Program-made: the position numbers and the translations under genes
The notes under the pieces: model-generated
Seen by the model: only the letters and a program-made list of their open reading frames with translations
The model's database searches: none
Told to the model about the DNA's origin: nothing
Source of the DNA: Geoalkalibacter halelectricus
Lineage (GTDB): Bacteria; Desulfobacterota; Desulfuromonadia; Desulfuromonadales; Geoalkalibacteraceae
Direction: 5' to 3'
Assembly: GCF_025263685.1 (NCBI RefSeq)
Contig: NZ_CP092109.1
Span: 2,543,001 to 2,607,000, forward strand
Length of the DNA: 64,000 bases
Part shown: positions 26,473 through 35,271 of the stretch, one piece after another
Layout of the letters: the number at the start of each line of letters is the position of its first letter
Numbering within the stretch: the stretch's first letter is position 1

Positions 26473-27063
26473 TCAGCGCCGGCCTTTCTGCAGATCGAGA
26501 AGTATCAATTTGGCCACCGCCTTAAGGGTTTCAAACACTCCCTCGCCGCTTAGGGCGCAGGCCTCGAAGTCGGGCACGGCGTCGGGATTGAGCAGGCTGC
26601 GCAACTCTTCCAGGGAAGAGACATTGGGCAGATCGCGCTTGTTGTATTGAATGACGAAGGGCAGTTTTTCCAGCGCCATGCCCTGCTCTTCCAGGTTGTA
26701 GCGCAGATTCTCCAGGCTCTCGATGTTGGCGTCGAGGCGCTCTTCCTGGGAATCGGCGACAAACACCACGCCATCCACACCCTTGAGAATGAGCTTGCGC
26801 GAGGCGTCGTAGAATACCTGACCGGGCACGGTGTAGAGGTGAAAGCGCACCTTGAAACCGCGAATTTCTCCCAGCGCCAAGGGCAGAAAATCAAAAAAAA
26901 GGGTGCGCTCGGTTTCCGTGGCCAGGCTGATCATCTTGCCCTTGGCCTCGGGCGCGGTCTTTTGGTAGACGTACTGCAGGTTGGCGGTCTTGCCGCACAG
27001 CCCCGGTCCGTAATAGACGATTTTGCAGTTGATTTCGCGCGAGGCGTAGTTGATGAAGGACAT
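26473..27063 (-). CDS. mglA: MglA-type small GTPase
   Basis: A 196-residue Ras-like GTPase. The P-loop is GPGLCGKT at 19-26, the switch region holds [13 protein letters not shown], the G3 region is YTVPGQVFY (lacking the usual DxxG Asp, as in MglA), and the G4 is NKRD. MglA sets cell polarity and directs pili or motility machinery to one pole in Myxococcus. It overlaps no gene and follows mglB by 12 bp. PilT in the same window is a plausible end target. Confidence 0.9.
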   Translation of the reverse strand: MSFINYASREINCKIVYYGPGLCGKTANLQYVYQKTAPEAKGKMISLATETERTLFFDFLPLALGEIRGFKVRFHLYTVPGQVFYDASRKLILKGVDGVVFVADSQEERLDANIESLENLRYNLEEQGMALEKLPFVIQYNKRDLPNVSSLEELRSLLNPDAVPDFEACALSGEGVFETLKAVAKLILLDLQKGRR

Positions 27064-27075
27064 GCCGCGCGCCTC

Positions 27076-27573
27076 CTAGCGAAAAAGGTTGTCGATGTCG
27101 TCGTCGGTGATCTCGGCGAAGGGGCCGGTCAACCCGCCGCTTTTCTCCGCCTCGGCGGTTTTCTGCGCCAGATCGGCGAAGATCTGATCGAGTTCGCGGC
27201 TCGCCCGCTTGACACGCAGCCGCACCAGCCCCAGGGACGAACGCTGATCGAAGATCACCACCAGAATGACGCGACCACCAACAATGGAGATGTGCAGGTT
27301 GTCCTTCTCGCCTTCGTGAAAAAGGATGGAGAATTCCTTCTCGCCGATGAGCTTGGCCAAGCCGCCGGTGGCGGCGATGTTGCCGGCGGTCAGCGAGGCG
27401 AGGCTGGTGGTGTCGAGCTGCGCGGTTTCGCCGACGGACGCAATGAGCTGACCATTTTTGTCAACCAGGAAAATAACCTTGGAATTGGATTCGTGCAGCA
27501 GCTTCGCGATGACCGCGTTGATGCTGCTAAGCTCCTCATCGTACATGACAAAGGGCGACTGAGGTCCGAACAT
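27076..27573 (-). CDS. mglB: roadblock/LC7 protein, MglB-type GAP
   Basis: A 165-residue roadblock-domain protein: INAVIAKLLHESNSKVIFLVDKNGQLIASVGE, LTAGNIAATGGLAKLIGEKEFSILFHEG, LVVIFDQRSSLGLVRLRV. MglB activates GTP hydrolysis by MglA and marks the opposite pole. The start at 27573 (MFGPQSP) was chosen for the AAGGAG site just upstream. The C-terminal extension (about 35 residues, TDDDIDNLFR) is acidic. Confidence 0.87.
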   Translation of the reverse strand: MFGPQSPFVMYDEELSSINAVIAKLLHESNSKVIFLVDKNGQLIASVGETAQLDTTSLASLTAGNIAATGGLAKLIGEKEFSILFHEGEKDNLHISIVGGRVILVVIFDQRSSLGLVRLRVKRASRELDQIFADLAQKTAEAEKSGGLTGPFAEITDDDIDNLFR

Positions 27574-27685
27574 ATTCGCCTTGCTCCTTGCTGGGATAAC
27601 CTGCCAGGTTTTTTTATAGCACCGCGTTGCGCGCGGATCAAGGAACGCCAAGGCTCCTCCCCAAGCTACTGCAATTTACAGACCG

Positions 27686-27730
27686 TAAAATGACAAACCC
27701 CCGGCGCAAGTCCGGGGGTTTGTCATTTTA
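27686..27730. terminator. bidirectional intrinsic terminator
   Basis: AAAATGACAAACCCCCGG-CGCAAGT-CCGGGGGTTTGTCATTTT, a near-perfect palindrome just downstream of nifJ (read leftward). It separates nifJ from mglBA, which is read the same way. Confidence 0.9.
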
Positions 27731-27758
27731 CCAGGTCGCGATCAACCGCGCGGGGCCC

Positions 27759-30700
27759 TTACTTGGCACCCCAGTCGGTCTGCATTTCCGCCAGTTTCTT
27801 GTACAGATCGAAGCGGCTCGCGGTGAAGCGGTTGGCCTTTTCCATGAGCATGGCCGAGGCTTCCGGATTGGCCTTCTTGAGGACGCGATAGCGGTTTTCA
27901 GCCGAAGCATATTCCTCGAAGGAGATCTTGGTTTCCTTGCTGTCGAGCTGCAAGGGATTTTTGCCTTCGGTCGCCAGGCGCGGATCGAAGCGGAACAGGG
28001 GCCAGTGCCCGGAATTGACCGCATTTTTGCAGTTCTCGATGCCGCTGTCCATGGCGATGCCGTGGGCGATGCAGTGGCTGTAAGCGATGATGATGGACGG
28101 GCCATCGTAGGAATCGGCCTCAAGGAAGGCCTTGACGACCTGTGCCGGATTGGCCAGGGAGACCTTGGCGACGTAGATGTTGCCGTAGGTCATGGAGATC
28201 AGGCCGAGGTCTTTCTTGGGCATGCGCTTGCCGCCGGCGGCGAACTGCGCCACGGCGCCCAAGGGAGTCGACTTGGAAGCCTGGCCGCCGGTGTTGGAGT
28301 ACACCTCGGTGTCGAGAACCAGCACGTTGACGTTCTCACCCGAAGCCAGAACATGGTCGAGGCCGCCGTAACCGATGTCATAGGCCCAACCGTCGCCGCC
28401 GACGATCCACACCGACTTCTGCACCAGATAGTCGGCCACCGAGAGCAGGTTCTGGGAGTCCGCATCGGGGCACTGGGCAAGGATTTCCTTGAGCTTGGCC
28501 ACGCGGCCGCGCTGCTCCTCGATGCCTTCCTGGGTCGACTGATCGGCGTTCTTGATGGCGGCGAACAGCGCGTCCTGGCCCTTGCACGCCTTGCAGTCGC
28601 AATTGGCGATGATATCGAGCAGCTCAAGGGCATAGGTGTTGAACTTATCAACCGCCAGACGCATGCCGTAACCGAACTCGGCGTTGTCCTCGAACAGCGA
28701 GTTGCTCCAGGTGGGGCCGCGCCCGTCGGCCCGCTTGGTGAAGGGCGTGGTGGGCAGATTGCCGCAGTAGATGGAGGTACAGCCCGTGGCGTTGGCGATC
28801 ATCATACGATCGCCGAACAACTGGCTTGCCAGCTTGATGAAGGGCGTCTCTCCGCAGCCCGCGCAAGCGCCGGAGAACTCGAAGAGCGGCTTGAGCAACT
28901 GCGTTCCCTTGAGGGTGGCGCGATTGACCAGAGCCGGATCGGTTTCAGGCAGGCTCAGGAAGAAATCCCAGTTTGTCGCTTCCTGCTCGCGCAGGGGCGG
29001 CTGGAACTGCATGTTGATGGCCTTGTGGTTGGGATCTTCCTTGCTCTTGGCCGGGCAGTTGTAGACGCAGGAGCCGCAACCGGTGCAATCCTCGGGCGCC
29101 ACCTGCAGGCTGAACTTCTTGCCTTCCAGGCCCTTGCCGCGCGCATCCACCGCCTTGAACGCCTTGGGCGCGCCCTGCAGCTTGTCGGCGTCGTAGATCT
29201 TCATGCGAATGGTGGCGTGCGGGCAGACAAAGGAGCAGATGCCGCACTGGATGCAAAGTTCCTCGTCCCAAACCGGAATATTGATAGCGATGTTGCGCTT
29301 CTCCCACTTGGCGGTGTCGGTGGGGAAGGTGCCGTCGACGGGCATGGCGGAGATGGGCAGTTGATCGCCCTTGCCGTCGATGATGGCACCGAGGGTGTTA
29401 CGCACGAAATCGGGCGCCTCCTTGCCCAGACCTGCCTTCATACGGATGGCGCTGGTCGCCTTGGAGGGAACTTTGACTTCCTCAATATGGTTGGCGCCGG
29501 CATCAACCGCCGCGTAGTTCATGTTGATAACCTTGTCGCCGGCCTTGCCGTAGCTGGCCACGATAGCGTCTTTGATCTGCTCCTCGGCCAGGGCGAAGGG
29601 AATGATGTTGGAGATTTTGAAGAAGGCGGTCTGCATGATGACGTTGATGCGGGCGCCAAGACCGATCTTCTCACCCAGATCCACTGCGTTGATGACGTAA
29701 ACTTTCAGTTTCTTGTCGATGATGCGCTGCTGCACTTCAAGGGGGAGCTTGTCCCAGACTTCGTCCTTGCCGAAGGGACTGTTGAGCAGGAAGGTCGCAT
29801 TCTGCTTGGCATTCTTGAGCATGTCGTACTTCTCAAGAAAGGCAAAGTTGTGGCAGGCGACAAAATCGGCGGTCTGCACCAGGTAGGGGGCGCGGATTTC
29901 CTTCTTGCCGAAACGAAGATGCGAGGTGGTGATGGTGCCGGCCTTCTTGGAGTCGTAGACGAAGTAGGCTTGCACGTTGTTGTCGGTGGTCTCCCCGATG
30001 ATCTTGATGGAGTTCTTGTTGGCGCCCACGGTGCCGTCCGAACCCAGGCCGAAGAACATGGCCTGGTAGATGCCTTCGTGGGGCACCTTGTAGTCGGGGT
30101 CGTAATCGAGGCTGGCGTTGGTGACGTCGTCCTTGATGCCGACGATGAAGTGATTCTTGGGCTTGGCGGCGGCCAGGTTGTCGAAGATCGCCTTGGCCAT
30201 GCCGGGGGAGAATTCGTAGGAACCCAGCCCGTAGCGACCGCCGACGATAACCGGATAGCCTTTGAGCTGAATCTTCTGGTCGGCCATGGCTTCGCCGATG
30301 GCGGTGCGCACCAGCTGATAGAGCGGCTCACCAAGGGAACCGGGTTCCTTGGTGCGGTCCATGACGGCGATGGACTTGACGGTTTTGGGCAGCGCGGCCA
30401 CCAACCCATCGACGGGGAAGGGATTGAACATGCGGATCTTGAGCACGCCGACCTTCTCGCCCTGGGTGACCAGATATTCCACCAGCTCCTGCACCGTGTC
30501 GGCGCCCGAGCCCATGATCACCAGGATGCGCTCGGCATCGGGGGCACCCACATAGTCGACCAACTTGTACTGGCGGCCGGTGATGCCGGCGAACTTGTCC
30601 ATCTGCCCCTGCAGAATGCCGGGGAAAGCATCATAGTACTTGTTGACGGTCTCGCGACCCTGGAAGTAGACGTCGGGGTTCTGGGCGGTGCCGCGCAGGA

Positions 30701-31340
30701 CCGGGTTGTCTGGGGACAGAGCGCGGGCGCGGTGGGCGCGTACCAGCTCATCATCGACCATCTGCTTCATGTCGTCGTTGGAGAGCTCATGGACCTTCTG
30801 CACTTCGTGAGAGGTACGGAAACCGTCGAAGTAGTGCAGGATGGGCACCCGCGACTCCAGGGTCGCGGCCTGGGCGATGCAGGCAAAGTCCATGACTTCC
30901 TGCACGTTGTTGGAGGCGAGCATGCCCCAGCCGGTCTGGCGGCAGGACATGACGTCGGAGTGATCGCCGAAGATGGAGAGCCCCTGCGCGGCGATGGCGC
31001 GCGCCGATACGTGAAACACCGTGGGGCTGAGTTCACCGGCGATTTTGTACATGTTGGGGATCATCAGCAGCAGGCCCTGCGAGGCGGTGAAGGTGGTGGT
31101 CAGCGCCCCACCCTGCAGCGCGCCGTGCACGGCACCGGCGGCACCGCCTTCGGACTGCAACTCGACGACCTTGGGCACCGTGCCCCAGATGTTTTTCTGG
31201 CCTACCGCGCTCTTGGCGTCGCAGATTTCACCCATGACCGATGAAGGTGTAATGGGATAGATCGCGCACACCTCGTTGGTGGCATGCGCCACGTGCGCCG
31301 CGGCGGTGTTTCCGTCAATTGTCACCATCTTTTTCGACAT
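27759..31340 (-). CDS. nifJ: pyruvate:ferredoxin (flavodoxin) oxidoreductase, single chain
   Basis: A 1193-residue homodimeric-type PFOR that converts pyruvate and CoA to acetyl-CoA, CO2 and reduced ferredoxin, or the reverse for carbon assimilation. The N-terminal domain has TNEVCAIYPITPSSVMGE. The ferredoxin-like domain has CIQCGICSFVCPH and CTGCGSCVYNCPA. The proximal cluster and TPP domain show FSGACAGCGETPF and GGDGWAYDIGYGGLDHVLASG...NTGGQASK. Full length. It would process pyruvate from the lactate operon. Ribosome binding site AAGGAGGAGC. Confidence 0.96.
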   Translation of the reverse strand: MSKKMVTIDGNTAAAHVAHATNEVCAIYPITPSSVMGEICDAKSAVGQKNIWGTVPKVVELQSEGGAAGAVHGALQGGALTTTFTASQGLLLMIPNMYKIAGELSPTVFHVSARAIAAQGLSIFGDHSDVMSCRQTGWGMLASNNVQEVMDFACIAQAATLESRVPILHYFDGFRTSHEVQKVHELSNDDMKQMVDDELVRAHRARALSPDNPVLRGTAQNPDVYFQGRETVNKYYDAFPGILQGQMDKFAGITGRQYKLVDYVGAPDAERILVIMGSGADTVQELVEYLVTQGEKVGVLKIRMFNPFPVDGLVAALPKTVKSIAVMDRTKEPGSLGEPLYQLVRTAIGEAMADQKIQLKGYPVIVGGRYGLGSYEFSPGMAKAIFDNLAAAKPKNHFIVGIKDDVTNASLDYDPDYKVPHEGIYQAMFFGLGSDGTVGANKNSIKIIGETTDNNVQAYFVYDSKKAGTITTSHLRFGKKEIRAPYLVQTADFVACHNFAFLEKYDMLKNAKQNATFLLNSPFGKDEVWDKLPLEVQQRIIDKKLKVYVINAVDLGEKIGLGARINVIMQTAFFKISNIIPFALAEEQIKDAIVASYGKAGDKVINMNYAAVDAGANHIEEVKVPSKATSAIRMKAGLGKEAPDFVRNTLGAIIDGKGDQLPISAMPVDGTFPTDTAKWEKRNIAINIPVWDEELCIQCGICSFVCPHATIRMKIYDADKLQGAPKAFKAVDARGKGLEGKKFSLQVAPEDCTGCGSCVYNCPAKSKEDPNHKAINMQFQPPLREQEATNWDFFLSLPETDPALVNRATLKGTQLLKPLFEFSGACAGCGETPFIKLASQLFGDRMMIANATGCTSIYCGNLPTTPFTKRADGRGPTWSNSLFEDNAEFGYGMRLAVDKFNTYALELLDIIANCDCKACKGQDALFAAIKNADQSTQEGIEEQRGRVAKLKEILAQCPDADSQNLLSVADYLVQKSVWIVGGDGWAYDIGYGGLDHVLASGENVNVLVLDTEVYSNTGGQASKSTPLGAVAQFAAGGKRMPKKDLGLISMTYGNIYVAKVSLANPAQVVKAFLEADSYDGPSIIIAYSHCIAHGIAMDSGIENCKNAVNSGHWPLFRFDPRLATEGKNPLQLDSKETKISFEEYASAENRYRVLKKANPEASAMLMEKANRFTASRFDLYKKLAEMQTDWGAK

Positions 31341-31478
31341 GTGAAGCTCCTCCTTTGGGTTGGATCACTGGCTGAATCGATCGCTCCGCGACGTCCCGCG
31401 GGCGCCAGGCAAAAAAAACAGCTGGAGCACCTCTACTTTGGTTCTTCACCGCAACCTGTGGTCGGCACGGGAAAGTTG

Positions 31479-31506
31479 AGTATACGAAAACAAATCAAAA
31501 AAACAA
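31479..31506 (-). promoter_or_regulatory. probable sigma-70 promoter of nifJ
   Basis: On the minus strand TTGTTT, a 16-bp AT-rich spacer and TATACT, about 140 bp before the nifJ start. Confidence 0.5.
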
Positions 31507-31521
31507 CCACCGCCCGGCAAG

Positions 31522-32115
31522 TTATAGCTCGCGGCGGCCCTCGACGGCGCGGTTGACGGTGGCCTCGTCGACAAACTCCAAGTCACTGCCCATGGGGATG
31601 CCGTAGGCCAAGCGGGTCACGCGAAGACCCTGTTTCTTGAGTTGATCGGCCAGATAGAGCGCGGTGGCTTCGCCTTCCACCGAGAAGTTGGTGGCGATGA
31701 CCACCTCTACGACCCCTTCCAGGCGCGCGAGCAACTCCGCCAGGCGCAAATCCTCCGGGCCGATGCCGTCCAGGGGCGAAAGGGCGCCGTGCAGGACATG
31801 GTAGCGACCGCGAAACGAGCGGCTGCGCTCGATGGCGATCAGATCCTGGGGCTGCTCCACGACGCACATCAAACGGTCATCGCGCGCGGGATCAAGGCAC
31901 AGCGGACAGGGGTCCTGCTCGGTCAGACTGAAACAGCGTGAACAAAACCGTACCTTGCGCTTGATTTCCGCGAGCGCCGCAGCCAGGGCCTCGGCTTCGG
32001 CCTGCGGCCGACGCAAAATATGAAACACCAGCCGCGCCGCCGTTTTCTTCCCAATTCCGGGCAGTTTCGACAGTTCAGCGACCAGCCGCGCGAAAGACGG
32101 GATGGAGTCTAGCAT
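31522..32115 (-). CDS. recR: recombination mediator RecR
   Basis: A 197-residue protein of the RecFOR pathway, which loads RecA at single-strand gaps. It shows the helix-hairpin-helix (LSKLPGIGKKTAARLVFHIL), the zinc finger C-x2-C...C-x2-C (CSRCFSLTEQDPCPLC), and the Toprim domain (MCVVEQPQDLIAIERS, GALSPLDGIGPEDL). The gene order dnaX-ybaB-recR is widely conserved, and here all three read leftward. Confidence 0.95.
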   Translation of the reverse strand: MLDSIPSFARLVAELSKLPGIGKKTAARLVFHILRRPQAEAEALAAALAEIKRKVRFCSRCFSLTEQDPCPLCLDPARDDRLMCVVEQPQDLIAIERSRSFRGRYHVLHGALSPLDGIGPEDLRLAELLARLEGVVEVVIATNFSVEGEATALYLADQLKKQGLRVTRLAYGIPMGSDLEFVDEATVNRAVEGRREL

Positions 32116-32314
32116 GCGTTGCGGAGAATTCCAAACATTTTAAAATGCTGTTTTATTTTATTTTAGAGGGACGAAAAAATTTTCTTCTCACTAAAACACA
32201 ATGGTCTGACCAGACAAAAGTAATACCGTAAACAGGATGCCCTGTAAACAAAAACCGTAGCGCCTCGACGCGGGCCCTGGGCACAGCGGTCCAAGGCGTC
32301 AGGGCAGGGACGGG

Positions 32315-32629
32315 TTAAAACATGCCGGGAATATTGAAGCCGCCGGTAATCTTGCCCATCTCCTCCTGCATCATCTCCTGGCTCTTTTTCAGCGCCTCGT
32401 TGGCCGCGGCCAGTACCAGATCCTGCAACATCTCGATGTCGTCGGGATCCACCACGTCCTTTTCAATCCGCAGGGACACCAATTGCTGCTTGCCGTTGGC
32501 CACCGCGGTGACCATGCCCCCCCCGGAGCTGGCCTCGACGCTGCGCTCGGCGAGTTCTTCCTGCAGGCGCGCCATCTTCTGCTGCATCATTTGCGCCTGC
32601 TTCATGATGTTGCCTAATCCCTTTGCCAT
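32315..32629 (-). CDS. YbaB/EbfC nucleoid-associated protein
   Basis: A 104-residue protein: GLGNIMKQAQMMQQKMARLQEELAE, then the conserved VEASSGGGMVTAVANGKQQL. Members bind DNA as dimers. The start at 32629 follows CAGGAGGAACG. It lies between dnaX and recR as in most bacteria; about 200 bp without a gene separate it from recR. Confidence 0.93.
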   Translation of the reverse strand: MAKGLGNIMKQAQMMQQKMARLQEELAERSVEASSGGGMVTAVANGKQQLVSLRIEKDVVDPDDIEMLQDLVLAAANEALKKSQEMMQEEMGKITGGFNIPGMF

Positions 32630-32681
32630 GATTCGTTCCTCCTGAGACGGTCGCTCCGGCGACCGGTATGGTTTATGGATT

Positions 32682-34448
32682 TCAACCTTCGTCCTTGCCG
32701 TCAGACTCCGTGCCCGCGGTGGGATCCAGGGGCCTGACCTGCTTGATCTCGCCGCCGAAAACCTCCAGAACCGCCTTGACCTTGGGGTGCTCCAGGGCCT
32801 GGCGGCGAATCTGCTCGCGATAATCCTGCTCCTGCACCCGGCGCTCCTCGATGAGCGGCGGCGGCGCCTGCGGGTCGTCGCCGTCCAGGAGGCTGACCCG
32901 CAGTTGCACCTTCTCGCCGAAATACTCCGTGGCCAGCGCCTCAAGCTGTTCGAGCTTCTCCGCGTCCTTGAGCTGCTCGAAGTAGAAGGAGCCGGCCGCA
33001 AAGGCGATCTCCAGGCGCGGCAACTGGGGCGGCAGCAGGCTGCCGTGCTCGAGGATGCTGGCAAGCAAGGGTTTTTTCTTGCGGATTTTTTCCACCAGCC
33101 CGGGCCAGCCCTTGTCAGGCGCGCCCGCGGATGCCGCGGCAGGCGCCGGCGCGGACGGGGCCGGCGGGGTCGCGGTGCGCACGGCGGCCCTCTCGGCGTC
33201 GGACTCCCGGGGAGGCGGATTCACCGACGGCGGCTCGACGCGCGCGGCAGGGGGTTGAGCCGGCGGCACGGCCGCGCTGCCGGCGGCGCCGACCTGACCG
33301 CCGCCCAGCCGCCGCTCCAGATCCTCGAGCTTGCGGATCAGCCCGGCCACATCGCGTGCCGGCGGCAGCCCGGCGAGGCGGATCAGCACCATCTCCAGGG
33401 TCAGCCGGGGAAAAGTCGAGGCCGGCAGCTCTGCTTCGGTCTTGAGCAGCAGCGTCAGGGTGCGCTGCAAGTCCTCCAGTCCCACATCGGCCATCAGCCC
33501 CCGCAGTTCTGCGAGTTCCTCGGGCGTCGCATCGAGCAGGCCGTCCGGATCGTCCACCACCTTAAGAACGGTGAGGCTGCGAAACACCTCCACCAGTTCG
33601 CGACAGAACTGCCGGAAGGAATGCCCCAGATGATCGACCCGCCGCACCGCTTCCAGCGCCCGGCGGCCGTCTCTTTGCAACACCGCCTCGACCGCGTCGA
33701 GCAACAAACGCCGGTCGACCTGGCCGAACAGGGCCTGGACCTCCTCGTCGCGCACCTGCTCGCCGCAAAAGGCGATGACCTGATCGAGGGCCGAGAGCGC
33801 GTCGCGCATGCTGCCCTCGCCGCGCCGCGCCACCAGAGCCAAAGATCGATCGGAGATAGCGACCGCCTCCTGGGTGACGATGTCGCGCAGCCGCGCAACC
33901 ACCTGACTCAGGGCGATTTTGCGAAAATCAAAGCGCTGGCAGCGCGACAAAATCGTGGCGGGAATCTTGTGCGGCTCGGTGGTGGCGAAGATGAACTTGG
34001 CGTGGGGGGGCGGCTCCTCCAGGGTTTTGAGCAGCGCGTTGAAGGCGTTGATGGAGAGCATGTGCACTTCATCAATAATGAAAATCTTGTAGCGCGCCCG
34101 CGACGGCAGGTAGCGGATGCTCTCGCGCAGTTCGCGCACGTCGTCGACGCCGGTATTGGAGGCGCCGTCGATTTCAAGAACATCGACGCTGGTCCCGGAG
34201 GTGATTTCCCGACAGATGGGACAGACGTTGCAGGGCGAGGACCCCGGACCTTGCTCACAGTTGAGGGATTTGGCGAAGATGCGCGCGGCGGAGGTCTTGC
34301 CCACCCCGCGCGCGCCGGTGAAGAGAAAGGCGTGATGCACCCGCTCGCCGGCGATGGCGTTGCCGAGGGTGCGACTGACATGCTCCTGGCCCACCAGGTC
34401 GGCAAAGCTCTGGGGCCGATACTTGCGGGCCAGTACCAGGTAGGACAT
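32682..34448 (-). CDS. dnaX: DNA polymerase III subunit gamma/tau
   Basis: A 588-residue clamp-loader ATPase. Walker A GARGVGKT is at 45-52, followed by the zinc module (CEQGPGSSPCNVCPIC), Walker B FIIDEVHML, and the SRC motif (LSRCQRFDF). A Pro/Ala-rich linker around 400-450 precedes the tau-specific C-terminal domain. The start at 34448 (MSYLVLARKYRPQSF) is the family start; the longer frame upstream runs through the SRP RNA and tRNA and is not real. I saw no clear programmed frameshift for a short gamma form. Confidence 0.95.
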   Translation of the reverse strand: MSYLVLARKYRPQSFADLVGQEHVSRTLGNAIAGERVHHAFLFTGARGVGKTSAARIFAKSLNCEQGPGSSPCNVCPICREITSGTSVDVLEIDGASNTGVDDVRELRESIRYLPSRARYKIFIIDEVHMLSINAFNALLKTLEEPPPHAKFIFATTEPHKIPATILSRCQRFDFRKIALSQVVARLRDIVTQEAVAISDRSLALVARRGEGSMRDALSALDQVIAFCGEQVRDEEVQALFGQVDRRLLLDAVEAVLQRDGRRALEAVRRVDHLGHSFRQFCRELVEVFRSLTVLKVVDDPDGLLDATPEELAELRGLMADVGLEDLQRTLTLLLKTEAELPASTFPRLTLEMVLIRLAGLPPARDVAGLIRKLEDLERRLGGGQVGAAGSAAVPPAQPPAARVEPPSVNPPPRESDAERAAVRTATPPAPSAPAPAAASAGAPDKGWPGLVEKIRKKKPLLASILEHGSLLPPQLPRLEIAFAAGSFYFEQLKDAEKLEQLEALATEYFGEKVQLRVSLLDGDDPQAPPPLIEERRVQEQDYREQIRRQALEHPKVKAVLEVFGGEIKQVRPLDPTAGTESDGKDEG

Positions 34449-34513
34449 GCGTGATTGCGGCTCCCTGGAAAGGGCGTCGACCGGCGCCGACGCAAAAAAA
34501 GAATTGCCGGCAC

Positions 34514-34623
34514 AAGTGACAGCCAGGTGCCCCCGCGGCACACGAAGCAAGTCGTTACCGCTGCTCCCTTCCGGGCCTGACGGGGTTGGCGACCGTCCGT
34601 TGCGCGGGACCCGGCTGTCACTT
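34514..34623 (-). ncRNA. ffs: signal recognition particle RNA (4.5S, small type)
   Basis: The conserved SRP domain IV core GTCAGGCCCGGAAGGGAGCA is present near 34559-34583 on the minus strand and is closed by long complementary arms (AGTGACAGCC...GGCTGTCACT). The arms extend outward (TTGCCG/CGGCAA) and end in TTCTTTTTTT near 34500, which serves as the terminator. It pairs with Ffh in co-translational membrane targeting. It lies between tRNA-Ser and dnaX. Confidence 0.95.
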
Positions 34624-34735
34624 CTATCGGCAATCCTAGGACCCGGGGTACTGCGGATTGCGGGGGGGATGCGAGGATCTGGCCAAGGGCGCGGGCGCCG
34701 CTTCGCCTCCCCCGAGGGGATTCTTGTTTGGATTC

Positions 34736-34823
<88 letters not shown>

Positions 34824-34921
34824 GCAGGGGGGACAAGATACATGATGGGCTTGCGGAAATCAAGGGAAAGGTTTGCAAAACCGACAACTGCGCGCCCCCT
34901 TCTGGGGGCGCGGCGGCGCCG

Positions 34922-35224
34922 TCAATACCCGGCGTGATCCTGGGAATTCTTGACGTTCTTGTATCGCTCGTTCATCCGGTAGACGAAAGCCAGGATTTCT
35001 GCCACCGCCTGGTAGAGTTCCTCGGGAATCTCCTCGCCCACGGGAACCTGGGCCAGAATCTCGATGAGATCGGGATCTTCGACCACCTGCACGCCGGCCT
35101 CGCGCGCCTTCTCCAGAATGCGCTCCGCAACCGCGCCGCGGCCGCTGGCCACCACCACCGGAGCACGCCCGCCGGAGCCGTCGTAGTGCAGGGCCGCGGC
35201 TTTTTTGAAAGGCTTTTTTGTCAT
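34922..35224 (-). CDS. FlhB C-terminal-domain-like protein
   Basis: A 100-residue protein resembling only the cytoplasmic domain of the flagellar export gate FlhB: AAALHYDGSGGRAPVVVASGRGAVAERILEKAREAGVQVVEDPDLIEILAQVPVGEEIP is cut here as the matching span (residues 9-66 approx.). The membrane part and the self-cleaving NPTH motif are absent. It lies 47 bp behind the FliK-like gene, an arrangement also seen in Bacillus (ylqG-ylqH). It may modulate export specificity. Confidence 0.8.
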   Translation of the reverse strand: MTKKPFKKAAALHYDGSGGRAPVVVASGRGAVAERILEKAREAGVQVVEDPDLIEILAQVPVGEEIPEELYQAVAEILAFVYRMNERYKNVKNSQDHAGY

Positions 35225-35271
35225 GCGGTCGCACCCAATCCTTTAGCCCGCCCTCAAGGTGGGCTTTTGCT

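Noticed and set aside
27627..31244. Very long open frame (over 1200 codons) opposite nifJ
   Set aside because: Mirror frame of a GC-rich, highly biased gene; its composition and lack of motifs show it is a shadow.
33050..33090. A-rich run in dnaX (AAGAAAAAACCC) as a programmed frameshift site for gamma
   Set aside because: The alternative frames do not stop soon after it and no clear stimulatory stem was seen.
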